Source: Megalobrama amblycephala | Lineage: Eukaryota; Chordata; Actinopteri; Cypriniformes; Xenocyprididae | Direction of reading: 5' to 3' | Assembly (NCBI RefSeq): GCF_018812025.1 | Contig: NC_063052.1 | Location: forward strand, 19,608,914 to 19,672,913 | Length of the DNA: 64,000 nucleotides | Shown: piece by piece, positions 1 to 10,003 of the stretch | How the letters are laid out: every line of letters begins with the position of its first letter | Position numbering within the stretch: the first letter of the stretch is position 1 | Made by a program: the position numbers and the translations under genes | Notes under the pieces: model-generated | What the model was told of the DNA's origin: nothing | Databases searched by the model: none | The model's input: only the letters and a program-made list of their open reading frames with translations

Positions 1-164
1 AAGCGGGGGCTATCAGGGCTTATGAGGTCTGGTACAAAATACATAGGCTATAGGCCCATATACATACACAGTTAATCATTAAAAGATTGCGATCTCGATT
101 CAAACACACGTGTGATCTTATTCCTAAATGACCTTTGAAATTACGATCACATCGGAATATTTAA

Positions 165-350
165 AGGGTTAGTTCACCCAAAAATGAAAATTATGTCATC
201 ATTTACTCACCCCCATGTTGTTCCAAACCCGTAAGACTTTTGTTCATCTTCAGAACACAAATTAAGATATTTTTTAATGAACTCAGAGAGATTTTTGTCC
301 CTCCCTTAACAGTCCACGCAACTACCACTTTGATGCTTCAAAAAATTTCA
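165..350 (+). mobile_element. TTAA-flanked MITE, left end (family A)
   Basis: A TTAA at 161-164 is followed by the terminus AGGGTTAGTTCACCC and then the typical subterminal stretch containing ATGAAAATT and TTTACTCACC. The same terminus recurs in this window at 1202, 12940, 51425 and 61690, and its right-hand form at 7160, 9032, 18056, 45673 and 51716. I call this family A. It is non-coding and non-autonomous. The right terminus is not present nearby, so this copy is truncated and its inner boundary is approximate. TTAA flanks suggest the piggyBac superfamily, which is inference. Confidence 0.7.
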
Positions 351-1197
351 TATAGAGATTGTAAAACTAATCCATATAAGTTGAGTTGTTTAGTCCAAGT
401 TTTCAGAAGAGACTTGATCGCTATATATGATTTATTTTATTTATTTATTTTTTTGTCTGAAACTCTAGAGAAGATTTCTAGTTTTAGATTACTGGAGTCT
501 TTTCTCAGGAGAAACCTCTGAAACATAAAACCAGAAGTCAACGTGAAATCAAAATTGATTATTTACTTTCTAAAAACACATTTGTGGACTTATTGTGAAT
601 GATTCTTTGGTGCACATTCCACTGAACAATATTCCTATTTGGCTCTCACTTTCACAATCCAGTTCTTTCTGACTAGAAGAAAAAATCAAATCAGCCTACA
701 TGTTTCTCATTGACTATTTTATTTGTAAATATATCACATAATGCAAGTAAATGGCATCATTTTATGTTGACTCAAAAGTCTCAATTTGCGGTCTATTTAA
801 TCTCAAAGCGTTCTAAGATAAACATTTAAGCTAATAAAGAGATCATTTTAATTTTTCTTTTCTCCTATGGGCAGGTGCTTACCATTCATGATGCATTGGA
901 AAGTAAAAGCTGCCTTTCTTGTGCAAGATATCACGGAGACATGAACAGACATGCACATGCGGTGCCCTGCGGGAGGTTTGAGGAGATGGTAGAATCAGAC
1001 CCCCCCATTTGCTGGAGGGGTTGAAAGAGAGGGGGGAAATGAGGGAGGTGTATCCACACCTCCACTCATCTGCCACACTACATCAGTTACTCAGGCTTTG
1101 AGTCTACAGGGTCCCAGGACCACATCCCCACAATGTCAGCAAATTCAACTTATGGATGGTCCCTACACACACACATTAGAGGGCTAACATAACATTC
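351..1197. other. Unassigned non-coding stretch
   Basis: No gene was recognised. The sequence is AT-rich to about 850 and becomes purine-rich and more complex at 850-1080, including a run of seven C at 1001-1007. The only open frames are short (65-93 codons) and show no family motif or codon signature. Confidence 0.5.
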
Positions 1198-1201
1198 TTA
1201 A

Positions 1202-1338
1202 AGGGATAGTTCACCCAAAAATGAAAATTCTGTCGTCATTTACTCACCCTCGTGTTCAACAGAACAAAGAAACTCATACAGGGTTAGAACAGCTTGAGAG
1301 TAAATAAATGATGACAGGATTTTCATTTTCGGAGTGTA
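1202..1338 (+). mobile_element. Short family A MITE
   Basis: TTAA at 1198-1201 precedes AGGGATAGTTCACCC. A shortened interior leads to a right-hand subterminal stretch (GATGACAGGATTTTCATTTT) at about 1310-1330, after which the terminal GGGTGAACT motif is eroded. The copy is internally deleted and non-coding. The left end is clear and the right end approximate. Confidence 0.65.
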
Positions 1339-1671
1339 GTATTTTCACTAGATGCAACTAGTGTCGCTTGTTGGCAAACGCTATATATGCCTGCTCCGCC
1401 CACCAATGTCTGGTTGAGCCACTCAAGTTTTAAAAAAGATGGTCAGTATTCAACATCTTCAGTGGTTTGGCTGTAGGGAGTAAGGCTCGCAGTTGTAGCT
1501 TTTACCGTGATCGACGCAAGTTCGAATCCGTGAACACTCTCATTCTTTTGCCGAGCACACTCTTCTCCATTTTACCATCACATATCACATCAGAAAGACA
1601 TTTATTGTAAATAAAAATGAAAATAATGTTCTTAAAGTGGAAATAAAATGCCAAACGAGTGTTTAATAATA
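1339..1671. other. Unassigned, with a weak tRNA-like patch
   Basis: No gene is visible. Around 1515-1530 the string AAGTTCGAATCC resembles a tRNA B-box (TΨC arm), but no convincing A-box or cloverleaf was found, so it is not called as a tRNA or SINE. Confidence 0.35.
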
Positions 1672-1675
1672 TTAA

Positions 1676-2472
1676 CCCTTAAATGCATACCTCGGGTCTT
1701 TAGTGACCCGGGACATCATTCACTACCCTCCTCCTCATTCATTTTTTTAAAGTTAGACATCAACCTTCTTGGTATTCCTCAATCAATTCATTATAAAGAA
1801 TATAACAAGAAAAAAATCATAAATTATAAAAGAATGCCTATTTTTGTATTCATTTTTTGTAAAAATTGTATAGGGTCGCTAACGACTCGAGGTGTGTATG
1901 AGTGTACGTATATTTTTTCTTCCCAACAATAATTGAATCTTAGATGACGGAATAAGTTCAATTCACCTTTATTCCACCAGGTGGCAATGTCTGATACACA
2001 ATGCTGAAGTGACGACTCAGACAGAAAACAAAATAATAAGAAAAACATGAAATGGCTCAGCGATTTACTGCAGAGCAAGTACTGAACGTAATCAAATATG
2101 ACTGTAACTCTTACTGGATGCATCTGGTGAAGCTGTTAGCGATCGAAATATTGATTTTGAAGATGTTGAAAATTATATAGTTTTGAGAATATGTTTGAGA
2201 TCGCGAATGGGCTCATATTCATGACCTCAAACATGAAACTAGCCTATTATTTGCTGAATTTACTGGGAAATGCGCTCTGATGGCATAAAACATCTGCTTA
2301 AACGGAGCCCTTTCAAGCTCCAAAAGGTAACAAAATATGCTTTATTTTATTCTTCTGTAATTGTTACTCTAATATCAGAGGAGTTTTATATTATCTGTGT
2401 TAGATATAGATTCGGGTCGATAAAGACCCGAATATGTAAGAATGATTGGCGAAACAGTCATGCATTTAAGGG
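1676..2472. mobile_element. piggyBac-like non-autonomous element (TTAA, CCCTTAAATGCAT ends)
   Basis: The 797-bp element is flanked by TTAA at 1672-1675 and 2473-2476. Its ends are perfectly inverted: CCCTTAAATGCAT on the left and ATGCATTTAAGGG on the right. No transposase frame is present. Seventeen bases inside the left end lies a palindrome, CGGGTC-6-GACCCG (1693-1710). A diverged GGGTC/GACTC pair lies at 1873-1888, and TTCGGGTC-6-GACCCGAA at 2411-2432. TTAA duplication and CCC-starting ends are piggyBac hallmarks. The repeated GGGTC/GACCC palindromes could be binding sites, which is inference. Confidence 0.8.
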
Positions 2473-2649
2473 TTAAAAGTATTTATTGGTAGGGTTAGGG
2501 GAAGGTGTAGGGAGGGTTTTTATTCTTCTAATAAGACAGCATCCAATTAATAATTTTAATAAATATAATCATTTACACTCTATAATATTATTGCATCTTG
2601 TTAATGTACAAAAATACTGAGGTGCAAATAGTATCAGCCAATATAAAGT

Positions 2650-2714
2650 ATATATAGCATCTAATTGCTATTTACACTTATTGCAAAGAACTGCTATTTT
2701 ACATGGTGTAAATG
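2650..2714. repeat. Degenerate tandem repeat, left part
   Basis: Units of the type GCTATTTACACTT...GCATCTA occur here and resume at 4159-4320 on the other side of the Tc1-derived element at 2715-4158. The element therefore seems to have inserted into a pre-existing minisatellite. Units are imperfect and 30-45 bp long. Confidence 0.55.
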
Positions 2715-2876
2715 CACTTCCTGGCCAGTTGCTGTTTGGATTTAAATAGACAAATGCTTAAGAGTCTATGACTGGATCATTATTGCAGTGCATGTTATGT
2801 TTATAACATGTTATATGTTTGGCAACAGTTCTTATAACCCTAATTGATGGAGTGTGTAGCTTTTCATTTCTGAAGC

Positions 2877-3036
2877 AACCATGTAGGAAGAGGCATCATG
2901 GCCATATTCCAGGATGACGACGCCATGATTCATCAGGCTCAAATTGTGAAAGAATGGTTGGAAAGGAGCATGAAGAATCATTTTCACACATGAATTGGCA
3001 CCTCTGAGTCCCGACCTTAAATTTATTGAGAGTCTT
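2877..3036 (+). pseudogene. Tc1-like transposase fragment (left arm)
   Basis: Plus-strand translation gives IFQDDDAMIHQAQIVKEW, matching the second catalytic Asp region of Tc1 transposases (usually FQxDNAPxH), and further on a degenerate SRP-D-L-K-F-I-E-SLWD, resembling the SPDLNPIEHLWD block with the third acidic residue. The frame is interrupted by stop codons. Only this C-terminal catalytic portion is present, so it is a fragment and cannot encode an enzyme. Confidence 0.6.
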
Positions 3037-3049
3037 TGGGATCTGCAGG

Positions 3050-3230
3050 AGTAGACTTTATAGAGTGCTCGATTCATGTATTGTCAATACAAGATCTTGA
3101 ACAAAAATTGATGCACCTCTTGATGAAAATATATGTTGTGATGTTATTTCCATCAAGAGGTGCATCATTTTTTTGTCAAGATCTTGTATTGACAATACAT
3201 GAGTCGAGCACTCTGTAAAGTCTCCTCTAG
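3050..3230. repeat. Internal hairpin of the foldback
   Basis: An inverted repeat with arms of about 75-85 bp is separated by about 20 bp. The left arm includes GTATTGTCAATACAAGATCT and GATGCACCTCTTGATG; the right arm carries their complements ending at GAGTCGAGCACTCTGTAAAG. Arms differ at a few positions. It lies between the outer arms of the Tc1-derived foldback. Confidence 0.75.
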
Positions 3231-3284
3231 CACATCGAATACTCTCAAAATTACTAGACTAGACTCTCAATAGCCTACATTTAA

Positions 3285-3889
3285 AGCCTGGGATACACTG
3301 CACGATTTTTGGCTGTCCCAGACAAAAGATTGCCATCGTAAAACAATCGTGGCAATTTCTGTGATCGTGGCTCTTAATTGGTGGTCCTATGTTGTACAGT
3401 GAGAGAGACTGTAAAGTGCTTCAAAGACAGCCATTTTCCCGGTCTTGCGACCAAAGATAGCCTAAGATAGTTTTCTGACAGTGTCAAAAATTCAGCATTA
3501 TCAACATACAGTGTGTTTGCTGCTACGACCCACGTCTACTGACCAGCCAATAAAAATGCGACATGAAATCAAAGCAACATGGCGCTGAAACTTAAAACTG
3601 CTTACCTCAAGCACTTTTCCCCTTCTTCTTTCACCGCTTCCTTTTTTATTTTCAGCACACATAATATCTACAACTGCCAAAGTGTGATTCAACATGGTAT
3701 TTTTGTTCACCACTATCGCATACTGATGACGTTTTATTCTTCTATAGAAACTTGCATCGTAGCCTACGAGTCAATAGGTGTCATCATCGTTTACATGCAT
3801 GTCGTGCCCGAGTTCAATGGATCCATGTCTCACAATGTGATTTGTAATGATCTTAAAGGATTGCAAAAATCGTGCAGTGTATCCTGGGC
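3285..3889. mobile_element. Nested MITE (CTGGGATACACTGCACGA ends)
   Basis: The 605-bp element is flanked by TTAA at 3281-3284 and 3890-3893. The ends are inverted over about 25 bp: GGATACACTGCACGATTTTT at left and its complement before 3889. Open frames inside (up to 104 codons) show no domain. It sits inside the Tc1-derived foldback and so is younger. TTAA could also be read as a TAA duplication, so the superfamily (piggyBac or Harbinger) is uncertain. Confidence 0.7.
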
Positions 3890-3892
3890 TTA

Positions 3893-3980
3893 AGCTCCTT
3901 CCCAACCATTCTTTCACAATTTGAGCCTGATGAATCATGGTGTTGTCATCCTGGAATATGGCCATGATGCCTCTTCCTAC
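3893..3980 (-). pseudogene. Tc1-like transposase fragment (right arm)
   Basis: Minus-strand translation gives MAIFQDDNTMIHQAQIVKEW, the mirror copy of the left-arm fragment at 2877-2965. It holds the second catalytic Asp motif and runs into the nested MITE boundary. It is only a fragment. Confidence 0.6.
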
Positions 3981-4158
3981 ATGGTTACTTCAGAAATGAA
4001 AAGCTACACACTCCATCAGTTAGGGTTAGAAGAACTGTTGTCAATCATATAACATATTAGAAACATAATAATCACTGCAATAATGATCCAGTCATAGACT
4101 CTTAAGCATTCGCCTATTTAAATCCAAACAGCGACTTTTTTTTTTTGGCCGGGCAGTG

Positions 4159-4320
4159 TATAATATATCGCTATTTTCACTTAGTGTAAATAACATCTAC
4201 AGCTATTTGCACTTAGTGTAAATAACATCTATCCCTAAGAAAATATGCTATTTTCTCTTAGTGTAATAGCATCTAATTTCTATTTACACTTAGTGTAAAT
4301 AGCAACTATTTCTGTTACAT
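4159..4320. repeat. Degenerate tandem repeat, right part
   Basis: About four imperfect units contain CTATTT(T/G)CACTTAGTGTAAATA followed by ACATCTA or AGCATCTA, spaced about 33-45 bp. Each unit core, CACTTAGTG, is itself palindromic. It continues the array at 2650-2714. Confidence 0.7.
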
Positions 4321-4534
4321 TAGAGAAACAAAGTAAATTTTAACAATGTTGATTGTCAGATAAAACTGACCAAAAAATCTGACAAAAACTTTTGTAACTC
4401 CCCAAATAAATTTTGTTTATTTTTATGTTCTATGCATTATGTATGTTTATTAAAGTATGTTTAATTTAATGTTATATGCATTATGTAATATGCAACTATA
4501 GGCCATTCATAAATTTATTTCTAATGGAAGTATA

Positions 4535-4920
4535 AACACTGTCTCTACATAGTGTGTGGCACTACAGTTTAAAAGGTTGGGGTTGGAAAGATGCACACTA
4601 AGTCTGTATTTGTTTGATCAAAAATACAGTAAAACAGTCATTTTTGAAATATTACAGTTTAAAATAACTGTTTTCTATTTGAATATATTTAAAAATGTCA
4701 TTTATACCTGCAAGGCTGAATGTTCAGCAGCCATTCCTGTAGTAATTCGGTGTCACATGATCCTTCATAAATTATTCTAATATGCTGATTTGGTGCTCAA
4801 GAAGTATTTCTTATTATTATCAATGTCAGAAACAGTTGTGCTGCTTAATATTTTTGTGCAAACCCTTACACTTTTTTTTTGGATTCTTTGATAAAAATGT
4901 CTGTGTATTTGACAATTTTG
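4535..4920. repeat. Dispersed teleost repeat
   Basis: Stretches such as TTTGATCAAAAATACAGTAA, GTGTCACATGATCCTTCA and TGCTGATTTGGTGCTCAAGA match, from memory, a repeat found throughout many teleost genomes. It is non-coding here. I do not assign a superfamily. Boundaries are approximate. Confidence 0.55.
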
Positions 4921-6280
4921 CTTCATAAAGTATGCTAACACCTTGTGAGCGTCACTACGGGAAGTAGGAAGTGTCCAACTTCACGTCTCCATTTTCAACT
5001 CCACCCGAGTGGCAAATCTCAGCGATCAGTTACATCTAGCCACAGCTGAAGACATAAGCATTCTCAACAGAGCAACATTTGCATAATGTTCTGAGTTAGG
5101 GGCGGGACTATCTATGGACTGACAAATGTGAGTCAGGGGGAGTGTTTAGGAAACTTGTTTGAAAATAGCCATTATTTAGTGATGCAAAAAAAACTCAAAT
5201 TGACCTTTAAATTTCCTTGTAGTGGTAGAGTTAGGGCTAATTTGTAATTGTTATTAGCTATAAATCATAATTTTATTATTATTAAAACATTAAAAGTCTT
5301 TATCCTCAGGTTGATAATTATCAAGGTAAATGAGTGTGTTTGTGTGTGTGTTCTAGATAAAAGTGACATTCTGTGGTCTCGGTTGCAATCATGAATATGA
5401 AAAAATAAATAATAATTTGTGATTTGCATGTATGTGTGTGAATCAGGATTTGTTTTATGTGGTGAAATTTGCATGTTTGTGTGTGTGTTATTGGGTGAGT
5501 GTAAGAGTGTGTGAAGAGAGCTGAGGTTTCAGGCCTCCTCTGAATTCACACGCAGCATACAAATACATTCAATTAAAGGCAGTCTATGAATGCTGAATCT
5601 GAATGGAAGCTGACTTTTAATTATCCTGTCGTTTATCTGTATGTGTGTGTGTGATCTGTCTGTGTGTGGGACAGTGTGTGTTGTCTTTGTTGTGTGTACT
5701 CTCTTCTGGTGCTGTGATCGCCTCTGATGAGCTCTGGGCTGAATAATTGATTGGCGGCTCTGAAAGTTTGATGCTTTTGCCTGCAGGCGGGATTAACCTG
5801 CAGTCTGTCTGTCACACACACATAGCAGACGCCGACCTGGTCGTATCACCACCATCTTGGTGCTCATCTACAGAAGCTATATCTACACCCTGTGGCTCTC
5901 ATTGAGAATGCACCTGCTGTTCACAAACTGATGTTTTTATCATTTATTTACACATTTTCATCCAGAGTCTCGACTGAATCTTTTTTTTTTTTTCCTTTCT
6001 TTAGTTTAGTGAAATTCATTACAGTTTGTTTAGTTTTGGTTGGCATACATAAGTTCAGCTAAACTGTGACAACTAAAAATGAATTTCATTGCATTGGCCC
6101 CAAAATATCAATGTCATCTGAGCTCAAATGCTGCTACAGCTTTTCTCTAACTTCACTTTTTGCAATGACCTTTAATCAGCTAGTGTTTTGGAGATTTTTA
6201 GGTGTTCTAAAAGAGCAACCACAAATGTAGAGATTCACATTAACTATGTCATTGAGAAAAGAAGAACAATTTAGCATATA
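4921..6280. other. Unassigned; possible conserved non-coding DNA at about 5525-5870
   Basis: No gene was recognised. 5320-5520 and 5635-5700 are GT-rich. Between them and after them, about 5525-5635 and 5700-5850, lies complex, non-repetitive-looking sequence with TAATTA/ATTAA-type motifs (CAATTAAAGG, TTTTAATTATCC, GAATAATTGATTGG). This resembles vertebrate conserved non-coding elements, but cannot be tested without alignment. A poly-T run ends near 5993. Confidence 0.35.
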
Positions 6281-6496
6281 CCGTAAAAAAGAATGGTTTA
6301 ACTTAAAAAAGTAAGTTACCTGGTTGCCTTAAAATTTTGAGTTCATTGAAATTAAAAATTTTAGTTACAATGAATGCGATTGGTTTAGTCAACAGAAACT
6401 CTAAATATTATGTTATCTGAACCACATTAATTATCTAAGTTGACTTGACAAAAGAAAAAATGTTGTGATAAATCATGAAAACATTTTTTTACAGTG
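6281..6496. mobile_element. Small MITE with ACxGTAAAAAA ends
   Basis: Left end CCGTAAAAAAGAATGG and right end TTTTTTTACAGTG are imperfect inverted repeats. The interior contains AAAAAAGTAAGTTACCTGG and AAGTTGACTTGAC. From memory, elements with CACTGTAAAAAA ends are frequent in cyprinids. It is non-coding. Confidence 0.55.
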
Positions 6497-6549
6497 TACT
6501 TTTAAAAAGAGTACGTAATACGGAAATAATATACTTTAAAATAATATAC
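6497..6549. repeat. GTACTTT-rich repeat, left fragment
   Basis: AGTGTACTTTTAAAAAGAG and ATATACTTTAAAATAATATA are typical of a dispersed AT-rich repeat with GTACACTT/GTATACTT words, which continues after the nested element at 7165-7600. Confidence 0.45.
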
Positions 6550-7160
6550 TTTCCTCTCTCAAGATCCATAAAGGTACTAAAAACATATTTAAATCGGTTC
6601 ATGTGAGTACACTGGTTCAATATTAATATTATAAAGCGACGAGAATATTTTTGGAGCGCCAAAAAAAAAAAAAAAAACCCGACTTATTTAGTGATGGCCG
6701 ATTTCAAAACAATGCTTCAGGAAGCATTGGTTTGCTGTTCGGAGCGCCAAAGTCATGTGATTTCAGCCGTTGGCAGTTTGACACGCGATCTGAATCATGA
6801 TTCGACACACTGATTCATTTATGCTCCGATGCTTCATGAAGCAGTGTTTTGAAATCGGCCATCACTAAATAAGTCGCTATTTTGGTTTTTTTGGCGCTCC
6901 AAAAATATTCTCGTTGCATTATAATATTAATATTGAACCACTGTACTCACATGAACTGATTAAAATATGTTTTTAGTACCTTTATGGATCTTGAGCGAGG
7001 AAGTGTCCATTGCTCCCTATGGAGGCCTCACGGAGCTATCGGATTTCAACTAAAATATCTTAATTTGCGTTCTGAAGATTAACGAAGGTGTTACGGGTGT
7101 GGAACGGCATGAGGGTGAGTAATAATTGACAGAATTTTCATTTTTGGGTGAACTAACCCT
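6550..7160. mobile_element. Foldback element with family A right end
   Basis: Two arms, 6550-6728 and 6829-7003, are near-identical inverted copies of about 175 bp with a loop of about 100 bp. Matching blocks include AAGATCCATAAAGGTACTAA, ATTTTTGGAGCGCCAAAAAA and GATGGCCGATTTCAAAACA. The right arm continues into family A subterminal sequence and the terminus GGGTGAACTAACCCT followed by TTAA at 7161-7164. The family A left end is missing. The left arm also has a pure A run of about 20 at 6660-6679 that the right arm lacks. Confidence 0.75.
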
Positions 7161-7164
7161 TTAA

Positions 7165-7640
7165 ATGCAAAAGCAATACAAGAGTGCTTTTCGATAAAAT
7201 TAAGTAGTGCATCGTTATATGTAATTTCATAACTACTTTAAAATATGGTTAAAGTGTACTACCGAATGTCCTGACAAGTATTTATGGTAAACTAAAATAT
7301 ACTGTAATGTCATCTCTATTGAAACTTGCATGTTGTGTATTTAAATATATTTGCCATTACACATTTTTAATGATGAAGTTGAATTTCAGAACATTTAAAA
7401 TATTTTAACTTTAAATTTAATATCGGATAACTCACTACAGTTAAAATTATAATGAAGCGCTTTAGTATGTTAATCAACACATCAAAATTGTGAACTTCTT
7501 TAAAGTAAAACAAAAGATAAAAAAAATATTTAAAATGTACTTAAAGTAAAACTTTCAATTTGACATACAAAGTGCACTTTTTTAAAAGTGAACTTGAAGG
7601 TTGGGTATAGGCAAATGTTTTTAATAAATACTTTTTGTTA
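7165..7640. repeat. GTACTT/GTGTACT-rich dispersed repeat
   Basis: An AT-rich tract with recurring words AAAGTGTACTACC, ATGTACTTAAAGTAAAA and AAAGTGCACTTTTTTAAAAG. Similar word content occurs at 6497-6549, 10004-10130, 46306-46430, 47950-48025 and 57690-58200. It probably represents one dispersed repeat family; ends are not defined. Confidence 0.45.
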
Positions 7641-8499
7641 TACTGGTTGAAACTCTCTTTCACATCCTGATAGCATTCAATATGTCTAAATATTTAAAAA
7701 TGTACATATATCTGAAGAAGTCGCAGGACCAAAAAATTATTTGTCAAATCGATGTCCTACATGCCTGTCAACATATGTGTTCTGTAAGGCTATGCAGACA
7801 GACAGTCATCGAGCACCACAAACAAACAGCAGCTACCTTTTACAGTTCCTCCTGAACCAAAGCAACGAGCTTAAGCTGTATTCACAAGTTCACACTTAAA
7901 AATAAGTCAGATTGAATAAATGGTATGCGTATTTGGCATGCTGTCTGAGGAGAGGGCTCCGAGCTCAGTATTTAGCCCTAACTCAGAGTACTCCCCCCGT
8001 ATTCCTGGCTGTGGTAGGAAAAGCCAAGAGTGAGGAGTCGGGGTGGTGGAGGGATGCTGAAAATCTGTCGAGGAATGTAGGTGAGTCGACTGTGTATATG
8101 GCTTCCTCTCATGCTGATAGGATAGACATGGCAAATGCTGATGATATGTTGATTGGATAGATCATTTGCAAGTGCTCCTCCCAAACACTGTTGATAAAAC
8201 ATAATGTATTGTAATACATTACAAGATAGCAACCTGTGAAGTACTACACTGAGCTGTTTCTTTGTCTCGGATTTATGCGTTTCTATGTCAACACTATCAA
8301 CGAAATGAATCTGCAGCAGTCAGGTGGTACAAATAAGAGCTCTGTAAGTTGTTTACACGCATTATTGTAATTTTATGTGCTTTGAGACGTGGTAATTAAA
8401 CGCTGTCTCTCGTCTCATGATGCTTTGCAGACTCTGCTGTGCGTGTTCATGTGTTTTGTAGGAAGCGTGGCTTTGGAGAGCACTCTGTAGGGAGTGTCC
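7641..8499. other. Unassigned non-coding stretch
   Basis: No gene was recognised. Overlapping open frames of 75-84 codons at 7907-8232 exist on both strands without motif or codon bias, so they are treated as chance. No clear repeat ends were seen. Confidence 0.4.
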
Positions 8500-9032
8500 A
8501 AGGTTGAACTATAATTGAACAAGTTTTTTTTATCCCCCATTGAAAGCAACGAAATTACCTTCATTTGAGGTCCAGACATTGATAAAATAGTCAACGTGAC
8601 TATAGTGGTTAAACCTTAATGTTATGAAGTGATGAGAATACTTTTTGTGTGCGCATTGGCCGATGCTGTTCACATGACCACCACGACACATGCGTATGAT
8701 GCTGACGCAGGGGCTGGCTAGTAATGAGCCGGCGTTCGGACGTAAACACGGAAGCCCTGAACTGCATCAACTGCGTATAAGTCTGACAGGGTAGAGAAGA
8801 AATTGTTGAATAAAGTTGTTATTTTTGTTTTGTTTTAATGTATTTACTACTTTTTTGGACCTTGAATAATGGTAATTATGTTGCCTTCTGTGGGGGATTA
8901 AAAAAAACCCTTGGATTTCATCAAAAATATCTTAATTTGTGTTCCGAAGATGAACAAAGGTCTTACGGGTTTGGAACGACATGAAGGTGAGTAATTAATG
9001 ACAGAAATTTCATTTTTGGGTGATCTAACCCT
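8500..9032 (-). mobile_element. Family A element, long right-end copy
   Basis: The right terminus TTTCATTTTTGGGTGATCT ends at CCC/T just before TTAA at 9033-9036. Upstream lie the family A subterminal block (AATATCTTAATTTGTGTTCC, TTACGGGTTTGGAACGACAT) and an interior similar to 45380-45673. No left TTAA terminus was found, so the left boundary is approximate. Non-coding. Confidence 0.65.
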
Positions 9033-9065
9033 TTAACTATAGTGATGAAAGTGTACTTTCTTTAA

Positions 9066-9999
9066 AGGTGCTGTAGAATTGAAAATTGAATTTACCTCGG
9101 CATAGTTGAATAACAAGAGTTCAGTACATGGAAAAGACATACATTGAGTTTCAAACACCATTGTTTCCTCCTTCTTATGTAAATCTCATTTGTTTAAAAG
9201 ACCTCCGAAGAACAGGCGAATCTCAACATAACACCGACTGTTACACAACATTAATATGTACGCCCTCAATATTTGCATATGCCAGCTCATGTTCAAGGTA
9301 TTACACAAGGGCAGGACGTCTGGATGTGCACAGCAGAATCATCAGACTAGGTAAGTAAGCAAGGACAATAGCGAAAAATGGCAGATGGAGCGATAATAAC
9401 TGATATGATCCATGATAACATGATATTTTTAGTGATATTTGTAAATTGTCTTTCTAAATGTTTCGTTAGCATGTTGCTAATGTACTGTTAAATGTGGTTA
9501 AAGTTATCATCGTTTATTACTGTATTCACGGAGACAAGAGTCATCGCTATTTTCATTTTTAAACACTTGCAGTCTGTATAATTCATAAACAACTTCATTC
9601 TTTATAAATCTCTCCAACAGTGTGTAATGTTAGCTTTAGCCACGGAGCACTATCAAACTCATTCAGAATCAAATGTAAACATCCAAATAAATACTACACT
9701 CACATGATCTGATGCATACATGCAGCATGAATGACAAACATTTTATAAATATCCATTTGAGGGTTATATTAGCTGTGTGAACTTTGTTTATGCACTGTAT
9801 TATAGTCGAGAGCTCGGGGGCGGGGAGCGTGAGGATTTAAAGGGACAGCAGCCTGAATCGGCACATTTATAATGATGCCTCAAAATAGGCAGTTAAAAAA
9901 ATTAATAAAAAAATAAATCTGTGGGGTATTTTGAGCTGAAACTTCAGGGGACACCTTAGACTTATATTACATATTGTAAAAAAAGGTTCTAGGGCACCT
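9066..9999. mobile_element. TTAA-flanked MITE, family B (complete)
   Basis: The 934-bp element is flanked by TTAA at 9062-9065 and 10000-10003. Ends are inverted: AGGTGCTGTAGAA at left and TTCTAGGGCACCT at right. It is the uninterrupted paralogue of 26469-28088, and its centre also matches fragments at 13820-13972 and 14674-14840. A 76-codon open frame at 9128-9358 is not protein-like. TTAA duplication suggests piggyBac ancestry, which is inference. Confidence 0.85.
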
Positions 10000-10003
10000 T
10001 TAA

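Larger units (their letters stand above)
2715..4158. mobile_element. Tc1-derived foldback element
   Basis: Two long inverted arms, about 2715-2965 and 3896-4158, match each other closely. The right terminus reads GGCCGGGCAGTG followed by TA. Each arm carries the shared subterminal block containing TTTGGATTTAAATAG and TAAGAGTCTATGACTGGATC, and continues into a short piece of Tc1-like transposase coding sequence facing the centre. Between the arms lie a second hairpin (3050-3230) and a nested MITE (3285-3889). TA flanks and the transposase remnant support Tc1/mariner origin. An inverted duplication of one element end is the simplest explanation (inference). Confidence 0.7.

Noticed and set aside
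1467..1535. Possible tRNA or tRNA-derived SINE
   Set aside because: A B-box-like AAGTTCGAATCC is present, but no A-box or cloverleaf pairing could be drawn.
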